Assembly (NCBI RefSeq): GCF_040581485.1
Contig: NC_090128.1
Coordinates: 37,168,931 to 37,232,930, forward strand
Length of the DNA stretch: 64,000 bases
DNA from: Linepithema humile
Lineage: Eukaryota; Arthropoda; Insecta; Hymenoptera; Formicidae
Direction of reading: 5' to 3'
Under the pieces are notes generated by a model that had not been told where the DNA came from, searched no databases, and saw only the letters and a list, made by a program, of their open reading frames with translations. The translations under genes and the position numbers were made by a program. Shown here in pieces: positions 35,375 to 45,119 of this stretch (its first letter is position 1; each line of letters starts with the position of its first letter).

Positions 35375-35377
35375 TTC

Positions 35378-35395
35378 TGGTCCTTCGAGCCGGAT
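35378..35395 (+). promoter_or_regulatory. Primer binding site, tRNA-Tyr type
   Basis: tggtccttcgagccggat, three bases after the LTR, is the complement of the 3' end of animal tRNA-Tyr (…ATCCGGCTCGAAGGA plus CCA). The identification is from memory of that tRNA. Confidence 0.8.
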
Positions 35396-35455
35396 CGTCG
35401 CCAAGGAGAATTACTGGCCTTCCGAACACTCAAATTCCGAATCACGATCGTCGAT

Positions 35456-38400
35456 ATGGACACCTCGACATCTTTCGAGCAGCTTTTGTCTCTACAAACC
35501 CAGAAGATGGGTTTCGTATCCCGGGCGCTCGCCAATTACAAGAAGCTGGGGCAAGCCAAAATGACACCTGCGGTAACGCGTCAACGTCTCGTCACCTTGA
35601 AGGAAGCCTTTACCACTTGCCAGGAGCTCGACAGTCGAATCGTGCTTCTTGCGGACGATGAAGACAGAGCATCGCATGCCTACTTTACGAAGAATTCGCT
35701 TCTGGAATGTGAGGACTGCTACCACGAGGCTGCCGACTACATGGCGGAGGTATTAGAGAGCTACGAATCCCGCACCCCTCCCGCTACTTCATCACAAAAC
35801 GTAAGTGGCTTTCGTGATGTACTCCGAACCGCGTCGCATCTTCCGAGGATCAACCTACCAACCTTCGACGGGAGCATCGACAAATGGGAAAGTTTTCGCG
35901 ATAAATTCCAATCGATGATTCACAACGATCATAGTTTGTCAAATGTCGATCGCTTACATTATTTATGCTCATGTGTAAAAGGGGATGCAAGTGACGCGCT
36001 TGACCACCTCGCGGTAACCAATCATAATTTCGATATCGCGTGGAAAATTCTGGTCTCTCGTTACGACAACACACGTCGTCTCGTTACCACACATTTACAA
36101 TCGCTGTTGAATTTGCCGTTGCTCACAACAGAAACCGCTCATGACCTTCGTCAGCTTCGCGACCAAACCAACAAAGCGATACAAGCGCTTAGGAATCTCA
36201 ACCGTCCTGTCGAACATTGGGATGATTTGCTTGTTTTGCTCGTTGCACAAAAACTTGACAAATACTCGCGTAAGGCTTGGGAACTCAAGCTCGGTGATAC
36301 TGTAGAATATCCGCGTTATAATGAACTCGATCAATTTCTCGAGTCTCGAATTCGCGCGCTCGAGGCGATTGCACCACCTCCAAAAGAAAAGCCATCCGCT
36401 ACCTCTAAAGGAAAAACTCTCGCGGCGCATACCGCGTCTACCGTTTCGTTCGCATGTCCGTGGTGCAAAGCCAATCACTTATTATACCAATGTTCTACAT
36501 TTTTAAAACAAACACCCTCCCAACGTTTCGATTTTATTAAACAGCAAAAACGATGTTTAAACTGCTTTAGTAGTAAGCATTCTGTCAAAGATTGTTCAAA
36601 TTCTCGCGTATGCCGCCAGTGTAATAAACGTCATCACACGTTGTTACATTTCGATAACTCGACTCAGCCGGATAAAACTGAGTCACCACCGGCGATAAGC
36701 AAAATTGTAAACGAAGTCACGTCGCATTTACTATCGAAAACCGTCGCGCCGAATTCTAATATTCTGCTCGCGACTGCCCGTGTGAAAGTCTACTCGCCTG
36801 TTGGACGTTTTACGACTGTACGCGCACTTTTGGATCAAGGCTCCGTTTCTACGTTTATTACCGAATCGCTCGCGCAACGTTTACGACTCCCAAAATTAAA
36901 TCGTTCGATTTTCGTCACCGGCATCAGCGAGATGCAATCCGTTGTCCGGCATGCTGCCCACATTACCATTACGCCGGCGAATTACGACGAACCCGCTTAT
37001 TCAACGACCGCGCTCATTCTTCGATCGTTGACAAAATATCTGCCGAATCGAATAAGCACTATGTGCACGTGGAACCATGTCGACGGACTCCAATTAGCTG
37101 ATAGTGACCCCATGAGTACCGACCCGATTGATATGATAATCGGAGCGGACTTATTCGGCATGCTTGTTCTCGATGGTGTTCGAAAAGGTTCCGAAATGGA
37201 GCCTACCGCGCAAAATACCACTCTCGGTTGGATTATTTCAGGTCCAATCGCATCGTCTTCGACCAATTGTTCGATTTCTGAGATCGCGCATCACGGAGTT
37301 GTCCTTGAAGCGTTAGATCTCGACCTTCGTCGTTTCTGGGAGACTGAAGAAGTCCCTCAGCCCCAACGCCACAGCCCTGACGAGCGAAAGTGTGAAGAGC
37401 ACTTCCTCGCTACCCATTCCCGCACTCCTCAAGGACGCTACATTGTTAGATTACCGTTTAAAACCGGACCACCAATCTCGTTAGGAGAATCTCGTTTCAT
37501 TGCCGAATCGAACCTCTACCGCCTAGAGCAACGTTTCAGACGCAACCCATCTATCGCTTCCGAATATCACGACTTTCTCGCGGAGTACGAAAACCTCGGT
37601 CATATGATTAAAAGTCCACCGACAGAAATTGTTCATACGGATCAAAGTTATTATATACCGCACCACGCTGTCTTACGTGACAGCAGTGCAACCACTCGGC
37701 TGCGGGTTGTTTTTAACGCCTCCTGCCGTACCACTAACGGAACCTCGCTAAACGATAACATGTTTATCGGACCTAAACTTCAAAGGGATTTGGCCGCTGT
37801 CATAATGCAGTGGCGCCAACATCGTTACGTATTTACCGCCGATATCGCTAAAATGTATCGGCAAATATTAGTTGACTTCCGCGATACTGATTATCAGCGC
37901 ATTCTATGGCGCTCTTCTCCCAGTGAACCTGTTCGCGACTACCGTCTTCTCACTGTGACGTACGGCACTGCCGCCGCTCCATATCTCGCTCTTCGAGTGC
38001 TCGACCAACTCGCTGAAGATAACGGTGCCCAATTTCCATTAGCCGTCCCGGTTCTCCGTCATCAGACATACGTCGATGATTGCGCGTTCGGAGCCGATGA
38101 TCGCATCCTTGCACGGCAAACGCGCGACCAATTAATCGCGCTTCTCGCTAAAGGAGGCTTTCGTCTGCGAAAATGGGCAAGTAATTCCACAGATCTCTTG
38201 TCAGACCTCGATCCTGCCGATCATGGACTAGCCACTCACAAAGTCCTTCAAGACGATGAGCACCTTAAAGTATTAGGAGTCATTTGGAATCCGAAGCTCG
38301 ATGCGTTTCAACTTCGCGTATCTCTCCCGTCTTTGCCGGGAAAAACCAAAAGAACTGTTCTCTCGACTATCGCTAAGTTTTTCGATCCGATGGGATGGGC

Positions 38401-40681
38401 TACTCCCGTCATCATCGGTGCGAAAATATTCATGCAACGATTGTGGTCGCTCCAATGTCAGTGGGACGATGAAATTCCATGTGAACATTTCGACTACTGG
38501 GCAAATTATCACCACCAATTACCGTGTCTCGAGGCTCTCAGTATTCCGCGCTGGACGACGCATGGATCCCATACTCTGCACAGCGCACTTCATGGCTTTT
38601 CCGATGCCTCAACTATGGCCTTTGCAGCAGTTGTTTACCTTCGCGTTGTTAATGTCGATGGCTCAATTACCATCTCTCTTCTCATCGCAAAATCGAAAGT
38701 GGCACCTCTTAAAACGATCAGCGTTCCCCGATTGGAATTGTCAGCTGCGCTTCTTCTCGCTCGGTTAGTTAATTATGCGCGTTCTGCTCTTCAACTTCCG
38801 AGCATCGAATGTCACTGTTGGACCGACTCAACGATCACACTCGCTTGGCTGAGGCAGTCTCCGTCTCGATGGAAAACTTTCGTTGCCAATCGCGTTTCGA
38901 TCGTTCAGTCCTTGCTTCCTGGAATTTATTGGCGTCATGTCCCAACTCAGGACAATCCTGCCGATTGCGCTTCTCGCGGTCTAGCTCCCGATGCTCTCGC
39001 AAATTATAATTTATGGTGGGCAGGCCCTTCATGGCTTTGTCAATCTCCAGAGTCTTGGCCGACTTTCGATCTCTCGATACCATCTGATACCACCCTTGAA
39101 CAGCGTTCTCAACCACCTATTCACTCCTTACATTCGACCCCTCGTTGGAATCTCGCATCACGTTATTCCTCGTGGCCTCGATTGCTCCGAATTACCGCTT
39201 ACCTTTACCGTTTTCTTAATCGACTCCGATCCTCTAAAAGCGCCTCGCCTACACCAGCGAGTCTGCTTCCCGAAGAGATTCAGAAAGCCAAACATTACTG
39301 GCTCCAGGTTATGCAGTCAGAGATGTTTCCTATTGAAATCTCGACTTTACAACGGCAACTTCCGTTACCAAAAACCAGTTCCTTATCTGCACTCAATCCT
39401 TATTTTGACGCTGACAGACTTCTTCGTATCAGAGGACGGCTCCGTCATGCATGCCTTCCAGAAGCGACAAAAAATCCGCTCGTATTACGAGCACACCCAT
39501 TGTTAATTCTTATTATTCAGCATCATCATCTAAGAACGTTACATGCTGGTCCTCAATTAACGCTCGCTTCATTACGTAATGAATTTTGGATTATCCGATC
39601 TCGCGCTACCGTCCGTGCCGTTCTGTATCAGTGCGTACAATGCACTCGTGAGCGCGCTAAAAAACCTGTCGAACTCATGGGCGATCTACCGGACGCGAGA
39701 GTTAACCGTGCCGCTCGCGCATTTATACATACCGGCGTTGATTACGCTGGACCAATCGCTGTCCGAACCGCGCCCGGCCGAGGACACAAATCGCAAAAGG
39801 CTTATATTACGTTGTTCGTATGCCTGACGACCAAGGCCATACACTTAGAACTTGTTTCCGATTATAGTTCGCCGACCTTTATTGCGGCGTACCAGCGATT
39901 TGTCTCCCGCCGAGGACTACCGCAGTCCATGTACTCAGACAATGGAACAACATTTCATGGCGCTAACCGAGAATTGTCCGAAGCTCACGCAAAAGCAATT
40001 CGCGATCCAAGTTTTCGAAATCGGCTCGCTACCGATGGAACCGCGTGGCAGTTCCTACCCCCAGCCGCACCCCATTTCGGCGGACTGTGGGAGGCCGGTG
40101 TTCGGAGCGTGAAACACCACATAAAGCGTTGCATAGGCCTCCACACATTAACCTTTGAAGAAATGACCACACTTCTTTGCCGCATTGAAGCTTGCCTAAA
40201 TTCCCGTCCGATAGCTCCCGTTTCCGATAATCCTGATGATTATCACGCGTTAACGCCTGGTCATTTCTTGATCGGTACCCCTCTTATCGCTCCCGCCGAA
40301 CCAAGCGTGCTCGATTTAAACGAGAATCGATTGTCGCGTTGGCAAATGATTCAACGTCTGACGGAAGAGTTTTGGCGGTCATGGTCAAGCGATTACTTGC
40401 ACTCCCTTCAACAACGCCCAAAATGGCGCGTTATACAGCGACTGGCTAAAGTCGGCCAAATAGTCCTAGTGCGCAATCCCTTAGCCCCGCCAAGCCAATG
40501 GGAACTTGGACGAATTATCGCTTGTTATCCGGGAGATGATGGCCTGACGCGAGTTGTCACAGTCAAAACTTCTCGTTCCGAATATAAACGTCCGATCGTG
40601 AAACTATGCTTCTTACCTGTCGCGATTAATACCGAAGAATTAAAAGATTCCGTCATGGCGGGCGGAATCTCGTCTTTATAA
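35456..40681 (+). CDS. BEL/Pao Gag-Pol polyprotein, 1741 aa
   Basis: Single intact frame encoding Gag and Pol for cytoplasmic particle assembly, reverse transcription and integration. Residues about 120-300 are the Gag part (DUF1759-like, LPTFDGSIDKWESFRDKF). Zinc knuckles follow from 334 (CPWCKANHLLYQC) and 367 (CLNCFSSKHSVKDC). The aspartic protease active site is near 460 (ALLDQGS, Gln in place of the Ser/Thr of retroviral proteases but usual in this family). The RT has YVDD at 872-875. RNase H with FSDAS follows near 1050. The integrase has a His/Cys zinc part (HHHLRTLHAG…CVQC) and acidic residues near 1429 (VDYAG), 1495 (SDNG) and 1546 (LWEAG). It ends with a DUF5641-like tail. The ATG is 61 bp after the primer site. 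No stops or shifts. Confidence 0.96.
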   Translation: MDTSTSFEQLLSLQTQKMGFVSRALANYKKLGQAKMTPAVTRQRLVTLKEAFTTCQELDSRIVLLADDEDRASHAYFTKNSLLECEDCYHEAADYMAEVLESYESRTPPATSSQNVSGFRDVLRTASHLPRINLPTFDGSIDKWESFRDKFQSMIHNDHSLSNVDRLHYLCSCVKGDASDALDHLAVTNHNFDIAWKILVSRYDNTRRLVTTHLQSLLNLPLLTTETAHDLRQLRDQTNKAIQALRNLNRPVEHWDDLLVLLVAQKLDKYSRKAWELKLGDTVEYPRYNELDQFLESRIRALEAIAPPPKEKPSATSKGKTLAAHTASTVSFACPWCKANHLLYQCSTFLKQTPSQRFDFIKQQKRCLNCFSSKHSVKDCSNSRVCRQCNKRHHTLLHFDNSTQPDKTESPPAISKIVNEVTSHLLSKTVAPNSNILLATARVKVYSPVGRFTTVRALLDQGSVSTFITESLAQRLRLPKLNRSIFVTGISEMQSVVRHAAHITITPANYDEPAYSTTALILRSLTKYLPNRISTMCTWNHVDGLQLADSDPMSTDPIDMIIGADLFGMLVLDGVRKGSEMEPTAQNTTLGWIISGPIASSSTNCSISEIAHHGVVLEALDLDLRRFWETEEVPQPQRHSPDERKCEEHFLATHSRTPQGRYIVRLPFKTGPPISLGESRFIAESNLYRLEQRFRRNPSIASEYHDFLAEYENLGHMIKSPPTEIVHTDQSYYIPHHAVLRDSSATTRLRVVFNASCRTTNGTSLNDNMFIGPKLQRDLAAVIMQWRQHRYVFTADIAKMYRQILVDFRDTDYQRILWRSSPSEPVRDYRLLTVTYGTAAAPYLALRVLDQLAEDNGAQFPLAVPVLRHQTYVDDCAFGADDRILARQTRDQLIALLAKGGFRLRKWASNSTDLLSDLDPADHGLATHKVLQDDEHLKVLGVIWNPKLDAFQLRVSLPSLPGKTKRTVLSTIAKFFDPMGWATPVIIGAKIFMQRLWSLQCQWDDEIPCEHFDYWANYHHQLPCLEALSIPRWTTHGSHTLHSALHGFSDASTMAFAAVVYLRVVNVDGSITISLLIAKSKVAPLKTISVPRLELSAALLLARLVNYARSALQLPSIECHCWTDSTITLAWLRQSPSRWKTFVANRVSIVQSLLPGIYWRHVPTQDNPADCASRGLAPDALANYNLWWAGPSWLCQSPESWPTFDLSIPSDTTLEQRSQPPIHSLHSTPRWNLASRYSSWPRLLRITAYLYRFLNRLRSSKSASPTPASLLPEEIQKAKHYWLQVMQSEMFPIEISTLQRQLPLPKTSSLSALNPYFDADRLLRIRGRLRHACLPEATKNPLVLRAHPLLILIIQHHHLRTLHAGPQLTLASLRNEFWIIRSRATVRAVLYQCVQCTRERAKKPVELMGDLPDARVNRAARAFIHTGVDYAGPIAVRTAPGRGHKSQKAYITLFVCLTTKAIHLELVSDYSSPTFIAAYQRFVSRRGLPQSMYSDNGTTFHGANRELSEAHAKAIRDPSFRNRLATDGTAWQFLPPAAPHFGGLWEAGVRSVKHHIKRCIGLHTLTFEEMTTLLCRIEACLNSRPIAPVSDNPDDYHALTPGHFLIGTPLIAPAEPSVLDLNENRLSRWQMIQRLTEEFWRSWSSDYLHSLQQRPKWRVIQRLAKVGQIVLVRNPLAPPSQWELGRIIACYPGDDGLTRVVTVKTSRSEYKRPIVKLCFLPVAINTEELKDSVMAGGISSL

Positions 40682-40822
40682 GCGATACCATAACGTTCTT
40701 TGTTAGTGAAATCTCAACCGGATACCGATATTCATTGTACAGCGTTTATTTCATTATGTATTCTATCGTTGTCAAAACCATTTCTAACTCCTTTCGAATG
40801 TATACATTCGAGGCGGGCGGTA

Positions 40823-41188
40823 TGTTCAGGAATAAGTATAATTTTAAAGTATATCTCGTCAAATTCGCTGTTGATATTCTCGTTCGAAATCTCACTCATT
40901 ATTTTGTCAACACAGAACGATACGCGGCGGTCGCGCGACGCGGATCGCCGGCGCGATTCCCCTAAATGAGCGCTCCGCGCATTCGCTCTCTTTCCGCGGG
41001 TGAGTAGGCTTCCAGACACCAATCGATACAGATCGAAATATTGTTCGCCTCGCTTATAACACCTTACGTATAACTGTGACTCGGATAATAAAGATTTAAT
41101 TTAACGAATACAAGAGGGATTCTTCCGAAAATTACCGCCTTGGTGTGCGAGCCTTTGATACAAGGTTTTACCAACGCAAACCGAAACA
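40823..41188 (+). repeat. 3' LTR of the BEL/Pao element
   Basis: 366 bp, one substitution from the 5' LTR (40975). A short purine-rich tract, gaggcgggcgg, lies just upstream. Confidence 0.95.
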
Positions 41189-41392
41189 CAGGTTAAAATA
41201 ATTTACAGTAGTTGACACTGTATTTTTGTATCTATATACTTACTGTACTTTGTATACTCACTGTACTTGTACTTTTGCGCGTTGCGCGTATATTGGCGAG
41301 TTGGGAAAATTACTTACTTTATAATTTTTTATAAATACAAAATATATTTTGTATTTATTATGCCTGCAATGCTATCAAGAGCAATGAGAAAT

Positions 41393-42319
41393 ACAAGGTG
41401 TCCCATTTTAAACAATCCACTCAAATATCTCAGAAACACCGAGTTAAATAATAAAATTTTTTAAATAAAAGTTGTAGGATTTGGAGAGGGAAAAAATATA
41501 GGGATATTTGTTTGACCTTGGATGGAAGCGCTTCTGAGATTTGAAGGTCATTTTTATTTTTTTAAATGGAACTACTTTAATTTTTTTATATAAATCGATT
41601 TCTCATAATATTTGTCGTAAAAAGTTATAAAACTAGGATGGCCAAAAATTGAATGGTTTAAGATATTTTATACTTTAATTTGACATAATTTTACATAAAC
41701 TATAAAATATCTCGTTAAATATTCATTTTTTAATTATCTTACTTCAACACTTTTATGCACAAAATAATGAGAGGAATCAATTGGTGTAAAAAAATACATA
41801 GTTGACTTTAAGAAAAAAATATATATATTTAAGAAGAAAGTATATTATATCATATCTGCTAAATATAGCTTAAATATAGCTCTGCTAGATTTTTTTTTAA
41901 AGACAACTATGTGTTTTTTTTTATACCAATATATTCCTCTCATTATTTTGTGCATAAAAGTGTTGAAGTAAGATAATTGAAAAATGAATATTTAACGAAA
42001 TATTTTATAGTTTATGTAAAATTATGTCAAATTAAAGTATAAAATATCTTGTAAACCATTCAATTTTCGGCCATCCCAGTTTTATAACTTTTTACGACAA
42101 ATATTATGAGAAATCGATTTATATAAAAAAATTAAAGTGGTTCCATTTAAAAAAATAAAAATGACCTTCAAATCTCAGAAGCGCTTCCATCCAAGGTCAA
42201 ACAAATATCCCTATATTTTTTCCCTCTTCAAATCCTACAACTTTTATTTAAAAAATTTTATTATTTAACTCGGTGTTTCTGAGATATTTGAGTGGATTGT
42301 TTAAAATGGGACACCTTGT
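41393..42319. repeat. Nested foldback with ACAAGGTGTCCC ends, copy 2
   Basis: Same family as 23381-24195 and again at the centre of the hAT-type palindrome. The arms are complete here. Loop about 41812-41890. Confidence 0.8.
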
Positions 42320-43468
42320 ATTTCTCATTACTCTTGATAGCATTGCAGGCATAATAAATACAAAATATATTTTGTATTTATAAAAAATTATAAAGTAAGT
42401 AATTTTCCCAACTCGCCAATATACGCGCAACGCGCAAAAGTACAAGTACAGTGAGTATACAAAGTACAGTAAGTATATAGATACAAAAATACAGTGTCAA
42501 CTACTGTAAATTATTTTAACCTGTAAATAACAGGTGTAAAAAAAAGTGGTACAATAGGGCTCCAGGCGACGATCCACTTAAAAAAAAATCGAACGCGCCA
42601 TAAGTGGAACCTCAAAGGTGATGCGGAAGACCACTACTTATTAATAGTATTAATAAAATTACCAATCTACATCTATTTAACTGCAGTTTTAATATGCTAC
42701 TGTGTTCCTCCACTAATCTCCACAGTACATGTAAATGTAGTTACTGCAGTAACTCTTGCTAATATGCAGTAGTTTAAAATAAATAATTAAAAGCTTTGCA
42801 GGCGTGTAATCTTTTATGTTGATAAATGTAAAATAACAAGCATGGCTAAACGAGTAAGGCGAATGGCAAGAATATTAAAAATCTCGTGTTTGAAAACTGT
42901 GATTTTGTAACTTTTTTTCCTTTTTTGATATTTATTTTAAGTAAATTATTAGATAATGTTTTTGGCTAAAAAAAATTATTTTACCTTTATTAAAAATATT
43001 CGCATATGTTAAATTAGCACTTTGTTGCAACATTGTAAAATAACTTCATTTTTCTATTAACAATAGCAGATCTGTATTATTTCTAAAATTGTTAGTTTAA
43101 TATATGCGAATATTAATAATAAATAAAAAATATTATTTTTTTGGGCAAAAAAATATTATCTAATAATTTACTATGTTAGAAACAAATGTGGAAAAAAGAA
43201 AAAAAAGTTGCACGAAGCAGGTTTCGAACAGGTGATCTCTAATATTCCAGCCACTCGCCTCAGAATTTCTTTTCTGAATCAGAAACGCTTGCTTTTAACA
43301 TGCAAGTAGCATGCATTTATCGTCTGTTGTGCCGGCTCGGTGGAAGGGAGCGTTCGCTCTCTTCCATTGGTTGAACGGCCGAGCTCACACGGATACGTGA
43401 CGTAGCGCTTCTGTAAGGTTGTGTGAGGCAGCGGAGCCGGGACCGCTGTGGGAAATATCGCATCACTG

Positions 43469-43923
43469 CTAGAGACTGAGGAGGTGACGGCGAAAGTGGA
43501 GTATCCGCGGGCCGCTTGGTTGAAATGTGCGGCCGATGCTGGGACTCTGTTTTCTTTTTACGCGCCTTGCGAGGCAGCGTGAGGAAAACTGCGAGACTAT
43601 GTGTCTCTGGTTAGATTCTGCCGAGACAGAGTACGAGTCAGTTCAAGGGCCCTGGAGAGAGCTCGCCTTGAAGCGAGTGAGTGAGGAAAGATCTGCGGAG
43701 CAGCTCTTTTATATCCCTTCGATCGAAGCTTGATCGCGAGAAAGCTCTTCACCGCCTGCGCAACCTGGCGGTGTCTCCGCAAGCTCATAATCGTAGACGG
43801 CCTGCGGCACGTAGCGGCGCCGCGGCGTATTATACCGCGTCAGTGCAGCGGTGTGGCGGTGAGCCGCCACAATATTAATAATTGTTTATTTAACATTTCT
43901 TTATCATGAATTGTTTATTAAAG
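43469..43923. other. GC-rich block continued
   Basis: Continuation of the block cut by the hAT-type element at 34058, to about 43875, followed by a short AT-rich run before the next reductase exon. Frames in it lack recognisable motifs. Confidence 0.4.
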
Positions 43924-44180
43924 ATTGCTTCAACTATACAAAAGGATACACACACCCATAGATGTGTTGAAATATTTCTATACACAAGAATGGATATTTA
44001 CTAATGATCGAGTACGCGAGATGATTGCAAAGTTCACGTCCAATGATCGTAAAAACTTTGATTGCGATATAAAGAATCTCAATTGGAAAGTTTACTTCAA
44101 GATGTATACGCGCAAACTGAGAGTGTATCTCATGAAGGATCCCTTGGACACTACCGCAAGCACGCGTCAAATGGCAAAGG
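43924..44180 (+). pseudogene. Fatty acyl-CoA reductase exon d
   Basis: After acceptor tgtttattaaag it encodes the C-terminal FAR_C part: LLQLYKRIHTPIDVLKYF, QEWIFTND, LNWKVYFKMYTRKLRVYLMK, DPLDTTASTRQMAK, then a GT donor. Open throughout. Confidence 0.85.
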
Positions 44181-44516
44181 TATGAGATTTTCAAAATGTT
44201 TCAAAAAACTACGCGAAAACTTCTCTTTATTCATATACTCGAAAACAAACTAAAAAATTACCGTTTAGTTTTTGATGGCTTTTATTTATATACATTTATT
44301 TCCGAATCGCAATTATGATAAAAATTCGTTCTGTAAAAATATTGCAAAATTTTTAGTGTCCAATTTGAAGAAAAATTAAATCATCTTTTTAAAACTTTAT
44401 TTTACTGTATTTCTTTATAAATAGGGAGTAATATTAAATATAGTACTTTATGCTTAATCTTTTATTATCCACTTAAAAAAATATATATCTAAACTTGTGG
44501 ATTATTCATATTACAG

Positions 44517-44625
44517 ATTGTATTGGTGCCATCAAGCGTTAAAACTCGTGTTGACTTTGATCGACATGACGTTCTGCTGGTTAATCATATCTATGGTCTT
44601 TAAATGTTTCAACGAAAACAAATGA
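44517..44625 (+). pseudogene. Fatty acyl-CoA reductase terminal exon
   Basis: After acceptor atattacag, one frame reads LYWCHQALKLVLTLIDMTFC plus a hydrophobic tail to TGA at 44623, like the C-terminal membrane segment of the family. The phase does not match exon d, so a further lesion or another splice site is implied. Confidence 0.7.
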
Positions 44626-44716
44626 CGCAGGAACGTTATAAGGTAGGTTTTTTAACTTTCTGCTTTATACATATGATTGAGACGATTATTTGTCATTCAA
44701 TTCTTTGAGAGAGAAT

Positions 44717-44904
44717 CTACACGGACAAAATTTTATATCAAAAATTGCTATGTACGACATTAACCGCGGACCATGAAGCCGTGGACTGAAAATTTTTACT
44801 ATGTTACACATATAAAAAACATAGTAAAAGTTTTTAAAATTCCTTCATAGTCCGCGGCTATTACCGTACATAGTAATTTCTGATATAAAATTTTCACCGT
44901 GTAG
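44717..44904. repeat. Palindromic MITE with CTACACGG ends
   Basis: ctacacggacaaaattttat at the left is inverted at 44885-44904. Central halves are also complementary (ctatgtac, ccgcgga). The same terminus type is seen at 52694-52816 and one end at about 55161. Confidence 0.8.
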
Positions 44905-45119
44905 TTGTGTTTTTTTCTTAAAAATAAAATATTATTTTCTAATGATTATTCCCGTATTTTTGAAACATATATCTTAGATTTTAAGATAGATAGATGATGA
45001 GTTTATCAAAAATTTGTGATGAGTATATTTTAAAAATTATAGATGTATCAGGCTCTGATGATTGTTAAAATCAATAAATTTGATAGGAGCGTAAAGAGCC
45101 AACAGCCAGATATTCGTGC

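Larger units (their letters stand above)
35009..41188 (+). mobile_element. BEL/Pao LTR retrotransposon, full length
   Basis: 6180 bp with 366-bp LTRs, a 5-bp duplication CAGGT (35004-35008, 41189-41193), a tRNA primer site and one long polyprotein frame. The LTRs differ at one position seen by eye (35161 T versus 40975 C), so insertion is recent. It lies inside the hAT-type foldback, which dates it after that element. No envelope-like frame. Confidence 0.96.
34059..43468. mobile_element. hAT-type foldback element, copy 2, with BEL/Pao insertion
   Basis: Same termini as copy 1, flanked by the 8-bp duplication CTAGAGAC (34051-34058 and 43469-43476). Without the 6185 bp added by the BEL/Pao insertion it is about 3.2 kb. 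Its loop is in the opposite orientation to copy 1, and the inner right arm keeps the 140 bp missing there. No transposase. Confidence 0.9.
26034..44625 (+). pseudogene. Fatty acyl-CoA reductase gene, broken and TE-filled
   Basis: Five exon-like segments in family order on the plus strand: 26034-26282, 26503-26645, 32209-32455, 43924-44180, 44517-44625. Enzymes of this family reduce fatty acyl-CoA to fatty alcohols, usually at the ER or peroxisome, for cuticular lipids and pheromones in insects. The first exons with the dinucleotide-binding motif are missing, and so is the part between the second and third segments that carries the catalytic YxxxK. Two segments have single-base frameshifts and the last junction is out of phase. 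The introns hold LTR-like sequence, two foldbacks, a TTAA element, and a hAT-type element with a BEL/Pao element inside. The gene is almost certainly non-functional, unless the missing exons lie outside and the frameshifts are assembly errors. Confidence 0.8.

Noticed and set aside
41267..41464. 65-codon frame (MYFCALRVYWRVGK) repeated in all hAT-type arms
   Set aside because: It occurs identically only because the arms are copies; no domain, and it reads into the nested foldback.
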